DNA of 64,000 bases from Bacillus stratosphericus (GCF_020524495.1 NZ_JAIVLB010000010.1:33656-97655); one strand, 5' to 3'. Positions 54,408-63,772 are shown, numbered from the stretch's first letter. Program-made: numbers and translations. Notes: generated from the letters alone by a model not told the origin.

Positions 54408-55132
54408 GTATGATTACGGTGAAAAATTTAAAAAAATCCTTTGGTGATCATGAAGTGTTAAAGGATATTAATGCAGTCATCGAGGAAAAGGAAGTAGTGT
54501 GTGTTATTGGTCCTTCTGGATCAGGAAAAAGCACGTTTCTAAGATGTCTCAATAAATTAGAGGATATTACTGCTGGAGAAGTTGTTGTCCACGGACATAC
54601 GATTACAGATCCAAAAGTCAACATCAACAAAGTACGACAAGAAGTCGGCATGGTGTTTCAGCACTTTAATTTATTTCCTCATAAAACGGTTTTAGAAAAT
54701 ATCACGATCGCACCGATGAAGGTAAAAGGCGTTGAGAAGAAGTCGGCAGTCGATAAAGCCCTAGACTTGCTTGAAAAAGTTGGCTTAAAAGATAAAGCCC
54801 AAAGCTACCCTAACCAACTATCTGGTGGACAAAAACAGCGTGTCGCCATCGCAAGAGCGTTGGCGATGGATCCAAAAGTGCTATTATTTGATGAGCCGAC
54901 ATCTGCTCTTGATCCTGAGGTCGTTGGGGATGTATTAGCTGTTATGAAACAATTAGCCGTTGAAGGCATGACGATGATTGTGGTCACGCATGAAATGGGT
55001 TTTGCAAGAGAGGTAGGAGATCGCGTCATCTTTATGGATGGCGGATATATCGTCGAAGAAGACAAGCCAGAAGCACTCTTTGGAAATCCGCAGCACGAGC
55101 GAACAAAGTCATTTCTTAGTAAGGTGCTATAA
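54404..55132 (+). CDS. Polar amino acid ABC transporter, ATPase
   Basis: 242-residue ATPase of the GlnQ/ArtR type. Walker [10 protein letters not shown] near 35, [15 protein letters not shown] near 85, signature [15 protein letters not shown] near 138, Walker [17 protein letters not shown] near 158. It completes the importer with the two preceding genes; the start codon overlaps the permease stop. Confidence 0.94.
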   Translation: MSMITVKNLKKSFGDHEVLKDINAVIEEKEVVCVIGPSGSGKSTFLRCLNKLEDITAGEVVVHGHTITDPKVNINKVRQEVGMVFQHFNLFPHKTVLENITIAPMKVKGVEKKSAVDKALDLLEKVGLKDKAQSYPNQLSGGQKQRVAIARALAMDPKVLLFDEPTSALDPEVVGDVLAVMKQLAVEGMTMIVVTHEMGFAREVGDRVIFMDGGYIVEEDKPEALFGNPQHERTKSFLSKVL

Positions 55133-55135
55133 AAA

Positions 55136-55176
55136 AAAGAGTAAGAGTAGATATACATGCTCTTACTCTCTTTCTT
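55136..55176 (+). terminator. ABC operon terminator
   Basis: AAAGAGTAAGAG and CTCTTACTCTCTTT pair around 12 bases, followed by a T-rich tail. Confidence 0.85.
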
Positions 55177-55295
55177 TTATGGGAAATGGAACCGCAGACT
55201 CACTATCCGCGAAGAGGCAGAGGGTTTCATTAAAGGTGTCTCCATTCCTATTAAGATAGAGGATAGCAGAAACCCAATTTCCTAGGAAATATTAG

Positions 55296-55642
55296 TGCTG
55301 GAAGAACTCAATCTATTCCTGGTCGGATCCTCTGAAAAAGAATAGCAATATCCAATTGGTAATGTCGTGATTTCTTCATGATTAAATCAATTTGAAGCTT
55401 TTGGATACGGTTGAATTCTGCATGAATATTGTCTGTTGTGAAGGTGAGATGATGGACCTTTCTTTCAGATGGAAGATCACTGCTGTAGCCCTGAATGAGC
55501 TCAATTTCAGTTTCTGCTTTGTCTTTAAAGCCAAGAAATGCAACCTCAATCACTTTCATGCCCACAACCTTTCATAAAAATCAATGGACTGATCAATATC
55601 CCCGACCATAATACCTGTATGATCTAAGCGTAAAGTCGTCAA
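55296..55642 (-). pseudogene. Frameshifted VOC (glyoxalase-like) protein
   Basis: TTG 55642 with AAGGAGG 8 bases before starts LTTLRLDHTGIMVGDIDQSI, DFYERL. A shift near 55562 leads to GMKVIEVAFLGFKDKAETEI, then SERKVHHLTFTTDNIHAEFN. A second shift near 55360 gives LPIGYCYSFSEDPTRNR, the expected last strand. Two lesions in an otherwise complete small VOC protein. Confidence 0.68.
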
Positions 55643-55756
55643 AAGAAGAGCCTCCTTTAAGTCATGATATTTTTCTCTGCATCTTATCATATAGAAGTAA
55701 CGTATACATTCATATGGTAGGATAGAGAGAGTCAATTTAGGATAAGGGTGACACAA

Positions 55757-56938
55757 ATGAAAAAAATCTCATTAAAACAAACATTTACGGAGCAAGTGAA
55801 AAATGGTTATCCACTCATATCAAAAGATGCTGTATCGCATGTGAACGGTGTACAGGAAGGCGAGCTCATTGAATGGGTGGATGAAAGAGGCGCCTTTTTA
55901 GGAAAAGGGTATTATGGTGTTCAAAATAAAGGCATTGGCTGGGTGCTTTCCTTTGATGCAAACGAAAAAATCAATCACGCCTTTTTTGTCTCTAAGCTTG
56001 AGCAGGCAGCGAAAAGTAGAACGCATTTATTCCGTGATGTACAGACGACTGCTTTTCGTGTGTTCAATGGAGAGGGTGATGGAATTGGTGGAATCACGAT
56101 TGATTATTATGACGGTTTCTATCTCATCCAATGGTATAGCGAAGGGGTCTATACATTAAAATCAGAAGTGTTGGCTGCACTTGAGCAGGTATATCCAGAC
56201 TACAAAGGCATTTATGAAAAGAAACGATTTGATACGTCTGGACAATATATTGAGGATGACGATTTTGTGAAGGGAGAAAAAGGTGAATTTCCTCTCATCG
56301 TGAAAGAAAACGGGATGAACGTCGCGGTTTATTTAAATGATGGCGCCATGACGGGCATTTTTCTTGATCAGCGCCATGTCAGAAAAGCGATTCGAGATCG
56401 TTATGCAAAAGGAAAGACCGTCCTTAATACGTTTTCTTATACCGGAGCATTCTCGGTAGCAGCAGAGCTTGGTGGGGCGAGCCGTACGACAAGTGTAGAT
56501 GTCGCAAACCGCAGTTTGAAAAAAACATCCGAGCAGTTTGAAGTGAATGGCATTGATATGGACGGGCAGGATATCAAAGTCATGGACGTCTTTAAATACT
56601 TCCCGTTTGCAGCGAAAAAAGGTTGGACCTATGATGTAGTCATCTTAGACCCGCCTTCCTTTGCACGAACGAAAAAACACACATTCAGTGCGGTGAAGGA
56701 TTATAAAAAGCTATTAAAAGAAGCCATCCAGATCACAGCTGAGAACGGCGTCATTGTGGCGTCAACCAACAGCAGTGCATTTGGGATGAAAAAGTTTAAA
56801 GGATTCATTGCACAGGCCTTTAAAGAATCTGGGCAAACGTATCGTATTCTTGAAGAATATACACTTCCTGAGGACTTCCGTACAACCAAGAATTATCCTG
56901 AAGGAAACTATTTAAAGGTTGTCTTCATCCAAGCATAA
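55757..56938 (+). CDS. ywbD: 23S rRNA (cytosine-5) methyltransferase, RlmI/YwbD-like
   Basis: 393-residue class I SAM methyltransferase. An N-terminal PUA domain (about 1-75) is followed by a linker and a Rossmann domain with NTFSYTGAFSVAAELGGA near 222 and the catalytic LDPPSFART near 298. RlmI-type enzymes methylate a cytosine of 23S rRNA; exact target here is inferred. The start is ATG 55757 after AAGGGTG; GTG 55748 lies inside that site. Same neighbourhood as B. subtilis ywbD. Confidence 0.88.
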   Translation: MKKISLKQTFTEQVKNGYPLISKDAVSHVNGVQEGELIEWVDERGAFLGKGYYGVQNKGIGWVLSFDANEKINHAFFVSKLEQAAKSRTHLFRDVQTTAFRVFNGEGDGIGGITIDYYDGFYLIQWYSEGVYTLKSEVLAALEQVYPDYKGIYEKKRFDTSGQYIEDDDFVKGEKGEFPLIVKENGMNVAVYLNDGAMTGIFLDQRHVRKAIRDRYAKGKTVLNTFSYTGAFSVAAELGGASRTTSVDVANRSLKKTSEQFEVNGIDMDGQDIKVMDVFKYFPFAAKKGWTYDVVILDPPSFARTKKHTFSAVKDYKKLLKEAIQITAENGVIVASTNSSAFGMKKFKGFIAQAFKESGQTYRILEEYTLPEDFRTTKNYPEGNYLKVVFIQA

Positions 56939-56941
56939 TCA

Positions 56942-56980
56942 AAAAAAGCCATTCTCCAATAAAGGGAAGTGGCTTTTTTA
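56942..56980. terminator. Terminator ywbD / lrgB
   Basis: AAAAAGCCAT...ATGGCTTTTT-like imperfect arms (AAGCCATTCT/AAGTGGCTT) with A and T runs on the two sides; the genes converge here. Confidence 0.6.
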
Positions 56981-57658
56981 TAAGGCGAACGACAAGAGGA
57001 GAGGGGCTGCACAGAGTGTAATAATGGCCGAAAGAATCATCGATACACTTGAGATCGTGCCTGAGACGGAGCTTAACTCAAAGGCCTTTGATGTCCCTGC
57101 ACCGTGTGCACCTGTACCAAGCAGTACGCCCATAGCAATGTCATTATCAATGCGGAAATAACGGATGACCATTGGACCAATGATCGAGCCAAATAGTGCA
57201 GTTAAAATGACGAATACAGCCGTAACGGACGGCATGCCGCCGATCATTTCTGACACACTCATTGCCACTGGTGTTGTAATAGACCTTGGGACAAGGCTCT
57301 CAATAAGAGCTGTGTCCAAATGAAACAATTTGGCGATAAATGCCGTTGATAAGATCGCAATGACAGAACCGCAAGCCACATTCAAAATAATTTCCACTGC
57401 ATGCTTCTTCAGAATGTGAAAATACTTATATAAAGGAATCGCAAAAGCAACAGTGGCAGGTTGAAGCATATTCGTCAGCCATTTCCCGCCTTGATTGTAA
57501 GCATCGTAAGGAATGTTAACGATTAAGAGCAAGACCACAAGGACAAGCGGGGTCACAAGTAAAGGGGAGACATAGACTTTCGGGTGTCGTTTGTAAACCG
57601 CTTTTGATCCAAGGTATATAAGAACCGTTAAGATCAGAAATAGTCCGCCAACTAACAT
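56978..57658 (-). CDS. ywbG: LrgB/CidB family membrane protein (YwbG)
   Basis: 226-residue membrane protein of the LrgB family, about seven helices. Signatures TTPVAMSVSEMIGGMPSVTA (near 138-157) and GVLLGTGAHGAGTSKAFELS (near 187-206) are intact. LrgAB/CidAB-type pairs modulate murein hydrolase activity and pyruvate or acetate handling. It overlaps lrgA by 7 bases. Confidence 0.9.
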   Translation of the reverse strand: MLVGGLFLILTVLIYLGSKAVYKRHPKVYVSPLLVTPLVLVVLLLIVNIPYDAYNQGGKWLTNMLQPATVAFAIPLYKYFHILKKHAVEIILNVACGSVIAILSTAFIAKLFHLDTALIESLVPRSITTPVAMSVSEMIGGMPSVTAVFVILTALFGSIIGPMVIRYFRIDNDIAMGVLLGTGAHGAGTSKAFELSSVSGTISSVSMILSAIITLCAAPLLLSFAL

Positions 57659-58035
57659 GGCTTTTTTCGCTCCTTTCTTTTCGCAATAATTTGGGTCATT
57701 ATTCCAGTAGACAGCATGACCACAAAGGTACTAAGTAAGACGACAAGGACGATACTGGTGCCTGATTGAGAAAGCAATTTCCCATAATCAATCACACCAA
57801 CTGCTGACGGGATAAAAAAGAGTAGCAGTTCTCCGAGGAGCCATACAGCGCCAAGTTCAATCCATTTTAATTTAATGATGTTAAAATGAAGTAATAAGAA
57901 AATGACAAGAATGCCTAAGATCGTGCCTGGTATTCTTAAATGCAAAAAGGCCGCCAGTACATTCATCAATTTCGCAAAAACAAATAAAGCCATAATCTGA
58001 AGGGTAGCAATCAGCGACGTTTTGAGCAATTGCAC
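57652..58035 (-). CDS. ywbH: LrgA/CidA holin-like protein (YwbH)
   Basis: 127-residue small membrane protein with four hydrophobic segments and the family block LHLRIPGTILGILVIFLLLH near 31-50. Partner of the LrgB-like protein, transcribed first. Divergent from the ywbI regulator gene. A holin-like or pyruvate-transport role is assigned by family only. Confidence 0.9.
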   Translation of the reverse strand: MQLLKTSLIATLQIMALFVFAKLMNVLAAFLHLRIPGTILGILVIFLLLHFNIIKLKWIELGAVWLLGELLLFFIPSAVGVIDYGKLLSQSGTSIVLVVLLSTFVVMLSTGIMTQIIAKRKERKKPC

Positions 58036-58157
58036 TTTCTGTTCACTCCTTTTCTATATATAATGTTCACTGTTTCACAAAAAAATGACATTATTCCAAC
58101 TGGTGAGCTTAACTTAAAGTGTACAGTACGTTCTATTATAGGTAAAATACATATATT

Positions 58158-58172
58158 GAATAGTTATTATTC
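58158..58172. promoter_or_regulatory. Dyad, candidate YwbI (LysR) site
   Basis: GAATAGTTATTATTC is a perfect GAATA-N5-TATTC dyad in the ywbH-ywbI divergent spacer, compatible with LysR T-N11-A architecture. Confidence 0.4.
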
Positions 58173-58199
58173 CTTTTTTCTATAGAAAGGGTGAGTCAT

Positions 58200-59087
58200 G
58201 TGGACATTAGACATTTAACATATTTCTTAGAAGTGGCAAGGTTAAAGAGCTTTACGAAAGCCTCGCAATCCCTTTATGTGTCGCAGCCGACCATTTCCAA
58301 GATGGTCAAAAATCTGGAGGATGAGCTGGAGGTGCAGTTGTTTTACCGAAATGGCCGTAAGGTTGAAATGACAGATGCTGGACAAACGATGTATACACAG
58401 GCGAGTGAAATCACACAATCATTTCAGAATTTAACGAGTGAATTAAATGATTTAATGAATGTGAAAAAAGGGCATATAAGAATAGGGCTGCCGCCCATGA
58501 TTGGATCAAGCTTCTTCCCAAATGTCATGGGAGAGTTTCGTCAGCAGTATCCAGATGTTACGTTTCAGTTGGTCGAACACGGCTCCATTAAAGTTGAGGA
58601 AGGGGTCGAGGAAGGGTCGTTAGATATTGGTGTCATTGTTCTACCTGTAAATGATAAAATTTTTCATACGTACACCATTATCAAAGAAAACATGAAGCTT
58701 GTGACACATCCATCGAATCCGATGGCAGGGCGTGATGAGGTGCATTTAGCTGATTTAAAGGAAGAGTCTTTTATATTTTTTAGAGAAGATTTTGTTTTGC
58801 ACAGCCGGATATTGAATGAATGTATGATTGCGGGGTTCCGGCCTAATGTTATTTATGAAACGTCTCAATGGGATTTCATTAGTGAAATGGTAGCAGAGAA
58901 CCTCGGGATCGGGCTTCTTCCTGAACGAATCTGCCGTGATCTTGATCCTGAAAAGGTGAAGGTCATTTCTTTAAACCCGCCTATCCCTTGGCATTTGGGT
59001 GTCATTTGGCGAAAGGATCGCTATTTGTCCTTTGCGGCAAGAGAATGGTTAAAGCATACAAAATCTTATGTTTGGGATGCAGAGTAA
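58200..59087 (+). CDS. ywbI: LysR family regulator YwbI
   Basis: 295-residue LysR regulator: helix-turn-helix LEVARLKSFTKASQSLYVSQ (about 9-28) and PTISKMVKNLEDE, effector domain from about 90. Divergent to the lrgAB-like pair and probably its activator. The start is GTG 58200, giving the family's MDIRHLTYF N-terminus, 6 bases after AAAGGGTG; GTG 58191 falls inside that site. Confidence 0.88.
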   Translation: MDIRHLTYFLEVARLKSFTKASQSLYVSQPTISKMVKNLEDELEVQLFYRNGRKVEMTDAGQTMYTQASEITQSFQNLTSELNDLMNVKKGHIRIGLPPMIGSSFFPNVMGEFRQQYPDVTFQLVEHGSIKVEEGVEEGSLDIGVIVLPVNDKIFHTYTIIKENMKLVTHPSNPMAGRDEVHLADLKEESFIFFREDFVLHSRILNECMIAGFRPNVIYETSQWDFISEMVAENLGIGLLPERICRDLDPEKVKVISLNPPIPWHLGVIWRKDRYLSFAAREWLKHTKSYVWDAE

Positions 59088-59129
59088 AAGGGAGGACGAT
59101 ACTGATGAAATTAAGCTACGTGTCTACTT

Positions 59130-59243
59130 CATGCGGCTTCAGCCGTACTGCTGTTTTATGGTGTCGCAGTTGAAAAGGCAGCCCAGCAGACAAAAGACCA
59201 GGAACATTCCAAATAGAACTGTTAAACGCAATATCAAACACAG
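59130..59243 (+). pseudogene. thiM: thiM (hydroxyethylthiazole kinase) C-terminal remnant
   Basis: HAASAVLLFYGVAVEKAAQQ, a one-base shift near 59197, then PGTFQIELLNAIS is the ThiM C-terminus (AA-x-x-x-YGVAAE...GPGTFQ-x-x-LLNAL). The first 200 residues are absent. It lies between ywbI and thiE, the B. subtilis position of thiM. Confidence 0.7.
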
Positions 59244-59276
59244 GTAGCAATGATGTAATCATGTTAGGTAAAGTAG

Positions 59277-59957
<681 letters not shown>

Positions 59958-59964
59958 CCTGTTG

Positions 59965-59997
59965 AACCCATGGATTGACGAGATCCATGGGTTTTCT
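59965..59997 (+). terminator. thiE terminator
   Basis: AACCCATGGAT and ATCCATGGGTT form an 11-bp perfect stem followed by TTCTTGT. Confidence 0.85.
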
Positions 59998-60092
59998 TGT
60001 CCGAGTGAAAAATAGACAGGAGAGAAACAATTGTGTACGATTTTATTGTTTGAATCTTTTCGACATGACAGGTAAATAAAGGAGAATGAACA

Positions 60093-60219
60093 ATGGAAGT
60101 GGGCCGTTTGCGGAAAGCTGACGGATGGCCATGTATATACAGCAGAAGGAATTCATATTGCGGAGCTGGACGACCAAGGGAAGATCGTTTATTTAGAAAA
60201 CGTCCCGAAAAACCTCTAG
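60093..60219 (+). pseudogene. Small remnant of unknown protein
   Basis: ATG 60093 follows a good site (AAGGAG, 8 bases) but its own frame is nonsense-like. The +1 frame reads CGKLTDGHVYTAEGIHIAEL and DDQGKIVYLENVPKNL to a TAG, a plausible C-terminus. Deletion plus shift seems likely. Family not recognised. Confidence 0.4.
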
Positions 60220-60238
60220 TTATTCAAGCGATATTAAT

Positions 60239-60262
60239 AAGCCGGCTCTACAGCCGGCTTTT
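60239..60262. terminator. Hairpin between remnant and ywcB-ywcA chimera
   Basis: AAGCCGGCT and AGCCGGCTT form a 9-bp perfect stem with loop CTAC, then TTCC. Strong stem, short U-tract. Confidence 0.6.
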
Positions 60263-60267
60263 CCTTA

Positions 60268-60744
60268 TCAATCAGTATCCATATGCATGCCTGTATGTGC
60301 CTTTACTTGAATTTCTGTAAAGGTGTCTTCATCTGCTTTTTCAGAGGAGAAAATCGTGCCTAAGTAAGCTGCTATGAATCCAAGCGGGATAGAGATAATC
60401 CCAGGATTCGACAGCGGGATGAGCGGCTCTCCTGTGAAGATGGCTGCTCCTGATGGGTCCCAGATGCTTGGGCTGAGCGATACGATGATGAGTGCGCTCA
60501 GAAGACCTGTTAAAAAAACCCATGTCATGACAAATTGTGTGAGGGAGAATAACCAAGCCCATGTGATCGCCCCAATTGCTGGCGTGTTCAAAAAGGTGAA
60601 GTAGGATGTAGCAACCGGAAGAGAAAAGTAAAAGAGAAAAAAGAAAATCGTCATTGGTACGATAAATCTGCGTTTTTCCTTAAGAAGTTTTCGAAAATCC
60701 TCTGAAGCGGCAACCTTCTTATAATGAATTTTTTTGTCTGCCAT
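60268..60744 (-). CDS. YwcB-YwcA in-frame deletion chimera
   Basis: 158 residues. The first ~93 are a DUF485 membrane protein (YwcB: Lys-rich start, KLLKEKRRFIVPMTIFFFLF, then SLPVATSYFTFLNTPAIGAI, WAWLFSLTQFVMTW). From about FLTGLLSALIIVSLSPSIWD onward it is the C-terminal end of an acetate-type sodium:solute symporter (YwcA/ActP: GEPLIPLSNPGIISIPLGFI). Normally these are two genes, ywcB then ywcA. An in-frame deletion of most of ywcA would give this. The start is ATG 60744 behind AAGGAGG. Probably non-functional as a transporter. Confidence 0.75.
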   Translation of the reverse strand: MADKKIHYKKVAASEDFRKLLKEKRRFIVPMTIFFFLFYFSLPVATSYFTFLNTPAIGAITWAWLFSLTQFVMTWVFLTGLLSALIIVSLSPSIWDPSGAAIFTGEPLIPLSNPGIISIPLGFIAAYLGTIFSSEKADEDTFTEIQVKAHTGMHMDTD

Positions 60745-60828
60745 TGTTTCCTCCTTTGTACGAAATAGGGACAAGGTACTCCAATGCATATGAGACAATC
60801 TAGTTTTTTATGACAGTATATCATAAAA

Positions 60829-60850
60829 AATGCACCCGAAAAGGGTGCTT
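60829..60850 (-). terminator. Terminator of the glycosyltransferase operon
   Basis: GCACCC and GGGTGC pair around 5 bases; on the minus strand ATTTTTTAT follows. It lies just past the glycosyltransferase stop. Confidence 0.75.
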
Positions 60851-60851
60851 T

Positions 60852-61520
60852 CTACCTATAATTAGCAAGAAATGTTTGTCTTGCTTTTTCATATGCTTCA
60901 GCGTCAAAATGATCCCCGCATTTGTGTATACACCAAGGCTCTTCTTGCCTGGCGATCCCTACCTCATATCCTTGCTGAGCGAACTCAAAAGACTGTGACA
61001 CATCATAAAAATGAAAGCCGTCTAAGATGTCCTCGCGCCACCTGATATCGTATTGCGTCGCCATAAAAAGTCCGTCAATAGCCGAAGCTTTAATGTAATC
61101 TTGTGCCTCCGTTTGTTGATGACCTGATTCAAACGAAAGCAACTGATAGGTGTTGTGACGATATTCAATCACTTTCCCTCTGCAATCACGGCTTTCCCAC
61201 CATATCCCATTGTCAGGCACACTTTTTGCACCTATCACCCCAAGCAAGCCAAGTGACGGATTTTGCAAAAAAAGTGGGATGAGCTCGAGGAGCATATGTT
61301 GTTTGACGATCAGTGTATCTTGATGAAGGTAAATTTTAAACTGTGCAGGATGAGTGAAGGCTTCATTGTATCCAGAGGCCATACTTGATGCATGTCTAAT
61401 GGGAAAGACCTCCACATGATAACCATGCGGAGCAGGAAGTGAAGCGAGCTGCCGAAAACAAGCTTGAAACATTGACTCATCAGTCACACATAACACAAAT
61501 AAGATGGTTGGGTTACTCAT
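60852..61520 (-). CDS. StrF-like family 2 glycosyltransferase
   Basis: 222 residues; begins MSNPTILFVLCVTDESMFQA, has MASGYNEAFTHPAQFKIYLH QDT-type donor-site region near 70-90 and a WREDILDGFHFYDVSQSFEF segment near 180, as in the StrF-like/GT2-type glycosyltransferase family. No membrane helix. Acceptor unknown; likely a surface glycan or glycosylated metabolite. It overlaps the preceding methyltransferase by 8 bases, so the two are co-translated. The start is ATG 61520 with GAGGCGG upstream. Confidence 0.75.
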   Translation of the reverse strand: MSNPTILFVLCVTDESMFQACFRQLASLPAPHGYHVEVFPIRHASSMASGYNEAFTHPAQFKIYLHQDTLIVKQHMLLELIPLFLQNPSLGLLGVIGAKSVPDNGIWWESRDCRGKVIEYRHNTYQLLSFESGHQQTEAQDYIKASAIDGLFMATQYDIRWREDILDGFHFYDVSQSFEFAQQGYEVGIARQEEPWCIHKCGDHFDAEAYEKARQTFLANYR

Positions 61521-62202
61521 TGAACTGAACCGCCTCAACCACGTATTGATAGGCTGTAGCTGCCTCGTTAAAATCGAAACGGATGCCATGCTTCACAAGT
61601 AGCTCGTGTAAGTCATTCATCACATTTACATACGAAGGATGCTGTACACGAATGGTCTCAAGTTCACGAATGCGAAAACCTGCTGAATGAAAGAGTGAAT
61701 GAATTTCGTGAAGGGTAAAGAAACGTAGATGTGTTTGATCCATTAACCCCGCATCTGTATAAGAAAACCTTCCAGCTAATAATTCTAAAACCGTTGAAAT
61801 ATGGCCAATATTCGGAATGGATGACAGGATCACTCCCTCCTTTTTAAGAAAGGGTTTGACCTTTTTTAAAACGGCCCACGGGTCTAATAAATGTTCGAGT
61901 ACATCTCCGAAAATAATACAGTCAAATTGTTCATGTTGATAAGGAAGAGCCATCTGTTCAATATTGCCGCATAAAACATGATCTAGCGCTTGTTCAGCCT
62001 GCTTTGCTGCATCCTCAAAAGATTCAATCCCGTATATGGTCCGGTTTTGTTGTTTTAGGACTTTTCCAAGCTGACCTGTGCCGCATCCGATATCCAAAAT
62101 AGACGTCCATTCCTCCTGAATACGGTTGACGATGACAGGATTTACACCGTGATAATACTGATCCTTTTTTTGGTGATAATAGGAAAGGGAATCTGAACTC
62201 AC
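61513..62202 (-). CDS. Class I SAM-dependent methyltransferase
   Basis: 229 residues with the SAM motif ILDIGCGTGQLG near 35-46, motif II DCIIFGDVLEHLLDPW near 93-108, and the VILSSIPNIGH strand near 124. This Methyltransf_23 layout is common in glycan and natural-product clusters. GTG start behind AAGGTGG. Coupled to the glycosyltransferase after it; substrate unknown. The pair sits between slrA and ywcB, where I would not expect it from B. subtilis. Confidence 0.85.
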   Translation of the reverse strand: MSSDSLSYYHQKKDQYYHGVNPVIVNRIQEEWTSILDIGCGTGQLGKVLKQQNRTIYGIESFEDAAKQAEQALDHVLCGNIEQMALPYQHEQFDCIIFGDVLEHLLDPWAVLKKVKPFLKKEGVILSSIPNIGHISTVLELLAGRFSYTDAGLMDQTHLRFFTLHEIHSLFHSAGFRIRELETIRVQHPSYVNVMNDLHELLVKHGIRFDFNEAATAYQYVVEAVQFNE

Positions 62203-62503
62203 GCTCTAACCACCTTTCTTCTTTTTCACTGCTTTCATACTTAATATATGGGTAGGGAGCTTGGTTTTATAACGAGAGGTAGATAAATTTCATGAATGGT
62301 GGCAAAAAGGGGTCATATAAAGAACGGGAAACGGACTGTCCTCCTAAGATAGAAAGACAGAACCCCATTGAGTAGAAGGGATTGGCATAGAGAGGTGTTC
62401 AATTATTGTAGCGTATCGTCATGAAAGGATTTTCAAAAGGTCAATTGACAGGTCAGAACTTGTAGCCAAAGCAGTCTGAAAGACAAAGGATCACGGCGTT
62501 GAT
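62203..62503. other. Spacer between slrA and the methyltransferase gene
   Basis: About 300 bases. No open frame with a ribosome site worth naming was found; a promoter for the minus-strand pair must lie here but I cannot place it. Confidence 0.4.
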
Positions 62504-62644
62504 TTACGGTTTGTTTATCATCTTCTGATCACCGTTGGATGTTAAAAAAGCTTGTATTTCTTCGATGCCTAGTCCAATTTTTTTCGCTTCCTGAATCAAA
62601 TAAACCCACTCTTCGTCAACTCTTCTTTTCATTTGTGTATCCAT
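62504..62644 (-). CDS. slrA: SlrA, SinI-like anti-repressor peptide
   Basis: 46-residue protein with one SinI-type helical hairpin: DEEWVYLIQEAKKIGLGIEE and IQAFLTSNG. It resembles B. subtilis SlrA (LIQEARSIGLGI..., 52 aa, from memory), which inhibits SinR and helps derepress matrix genes. ATG with GGAGG 5 bases upstream. It is flanked, as in B. subtilis, by ywcB-like and gtrA (ywcD)-like genes, but the YwcC repressor gene is not visible. Too short for routine ORF calling. Confidence 0.8.
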   Translation of the reverse strand: MDTQMKRRVDEEWVYLIQEAKKIGLGIEEIQAFLTSNGDQKMINKP

Positions 62645-63054
62645 AATAGCCTCCAGTTCAATAAGACATATTCATCTGTAACCAATGACTCGAACAAACC
62701 GTCTAGTAACTGTACGTGTGTGTGAAAGAAGCACAAAAATAGATTTTTGTCGAAAAATGATGACATTTAACCCATTTTTTAAAATCTATCACCTACCACG
62801 TCCCTAAAAAAATGACTAAAAAACCCATAAATATTGATTTCTTACTTCTAATAATAAACAATTATAAAGTCAGTTAAAAGATTATAAATTAAAATAATGA
62901 TAAAGATCTAAATCATTTGACTCATAAAAATCGATTAGGTTGACATCTGCCATCGATTAGAACAAATTTCATTTTTGTAGGACGTACATATTGTCCGTTT
63001 GGGAAGTTCTTCTCGAGATGGTATTCTAAAAGAAACAGAAACCACCAAGAAGGA
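62645..63054. other. AT-rich spacer between slrA and gtrA
   Basis: 410 bases with no supportable gene. It should contain promoters for the divergent slrA and gtrA genes. B. subtilis has the TetR-type ywcC hereabouts; nothing resembling it remains. Confidence 0.45.
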
Positions 63055-63486
63055 ATGAAGAAAGACATGTATAGCGTTTTTCAAAAATATCAAGAAGTTG
63101 TTATGTATCTTGTGATGGGTGTGTGTACAACCATTGTCAACATAGTCAGCTTCTACTTATTCGTTGAGATGTTTTCCATGAATTATAAAACAGCAACGGT
63201 TGTTTCATGGGTATTTGCTGTTCTCTTTGCTTATATCACCAATAAGAAGTATGTCTTCAAGCAAAAGGCTCGTGACACAAAAAGCCTCATGCGTGAGCTT
63301 TCTTCATTTTTTAGTGTGCGTCTCATGTCTCTAGGTGTAGATCTGGGGCTGATGATTTTATTTGTGAGCCAAATGGCGCTCAATGAAACTGTCGCAAAAA
63401 TCCTTGTCAACTTTGTGATTGTGGTGGTCAATTATGTCGCCAGTAAATGGTTCGTCTTCAAGAAAACAAAGGAAGATGCGATTTAA
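63055..63486 (+). CDS. GtrA family membrane protein (YwcD-like)
   Basis: 143 residues, four helices. Family blocks: EVVMYLVMGVCTTIVNIVSF near 14-33, WVFAVLFAYITNKKYVFKQK near 52-71, and VNYVASKWFVFKK at the end. GtrA proteins help flip or position lipid-linked sugars for surface polysaccharides. The start may be ATG 63055 (site AAGGA only 1 base away) or, more comfortably, ATG 63067. Confidence 0.87.
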   Translation: MKKDMYSVFQKYQEVVMYLVMGVCTTIVNIVSFYLFVEMFSMNYKTATVVSWVFAVLFAYITNKKYVFKQKARDTKSLMRELSSFFSVRLMSLGVDLGLMILFVSQMALNETVAKILVNFVIVVVNYVASKWFVFKKTKEDAI

Positions 63487-63513
63487 CACATGAAAAAAGA
63501 TAGGTGATGTGAA

Positions 63514-63772
63514 ATGAGCAGCAGGCCAGACGAATGATATGATGCCATATATCAACAAACAGAAAAGCAGCATGAACAAGTGCTGAGGCTAAGTCAAAGA
63601 AATGATCACACAACCAGAAACGTTTTCGGAACAAGAACAGGAAAACATCAACCGTATGGACATTGCGCTTCAAACGGTACCGGACATTTTAGAAAACTTA
63701 ATGACTCCTGACACGCAAATGACCATTGTTTTAAGACAAAGGAGAAGTCGTGTTGATCTGACGAAAGCGTAA
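63514..63772 (+). pseudogene. Decayed unknown gene next to the IS element
   Basis: ATG 63514 (site TAGGTGATG) starts MSSRPDE then a stop. Further fragments in shifted frames read AIYQQTEKQHEQVLRLSQRN and ITQPETFSEQEQENINRMDI, ALQTVPDILENLMTPDTQMT, then a stop. Family unknown. The insertion sequence begins about 25 bases later. Confidence 0.45.

Noticed and set aside
62292..62375. 27-codon ORF beginning MNGGKKGSYKERE
   Set aside because: Weak ribosome site, no hydrophobic or structured character and no supporting context.
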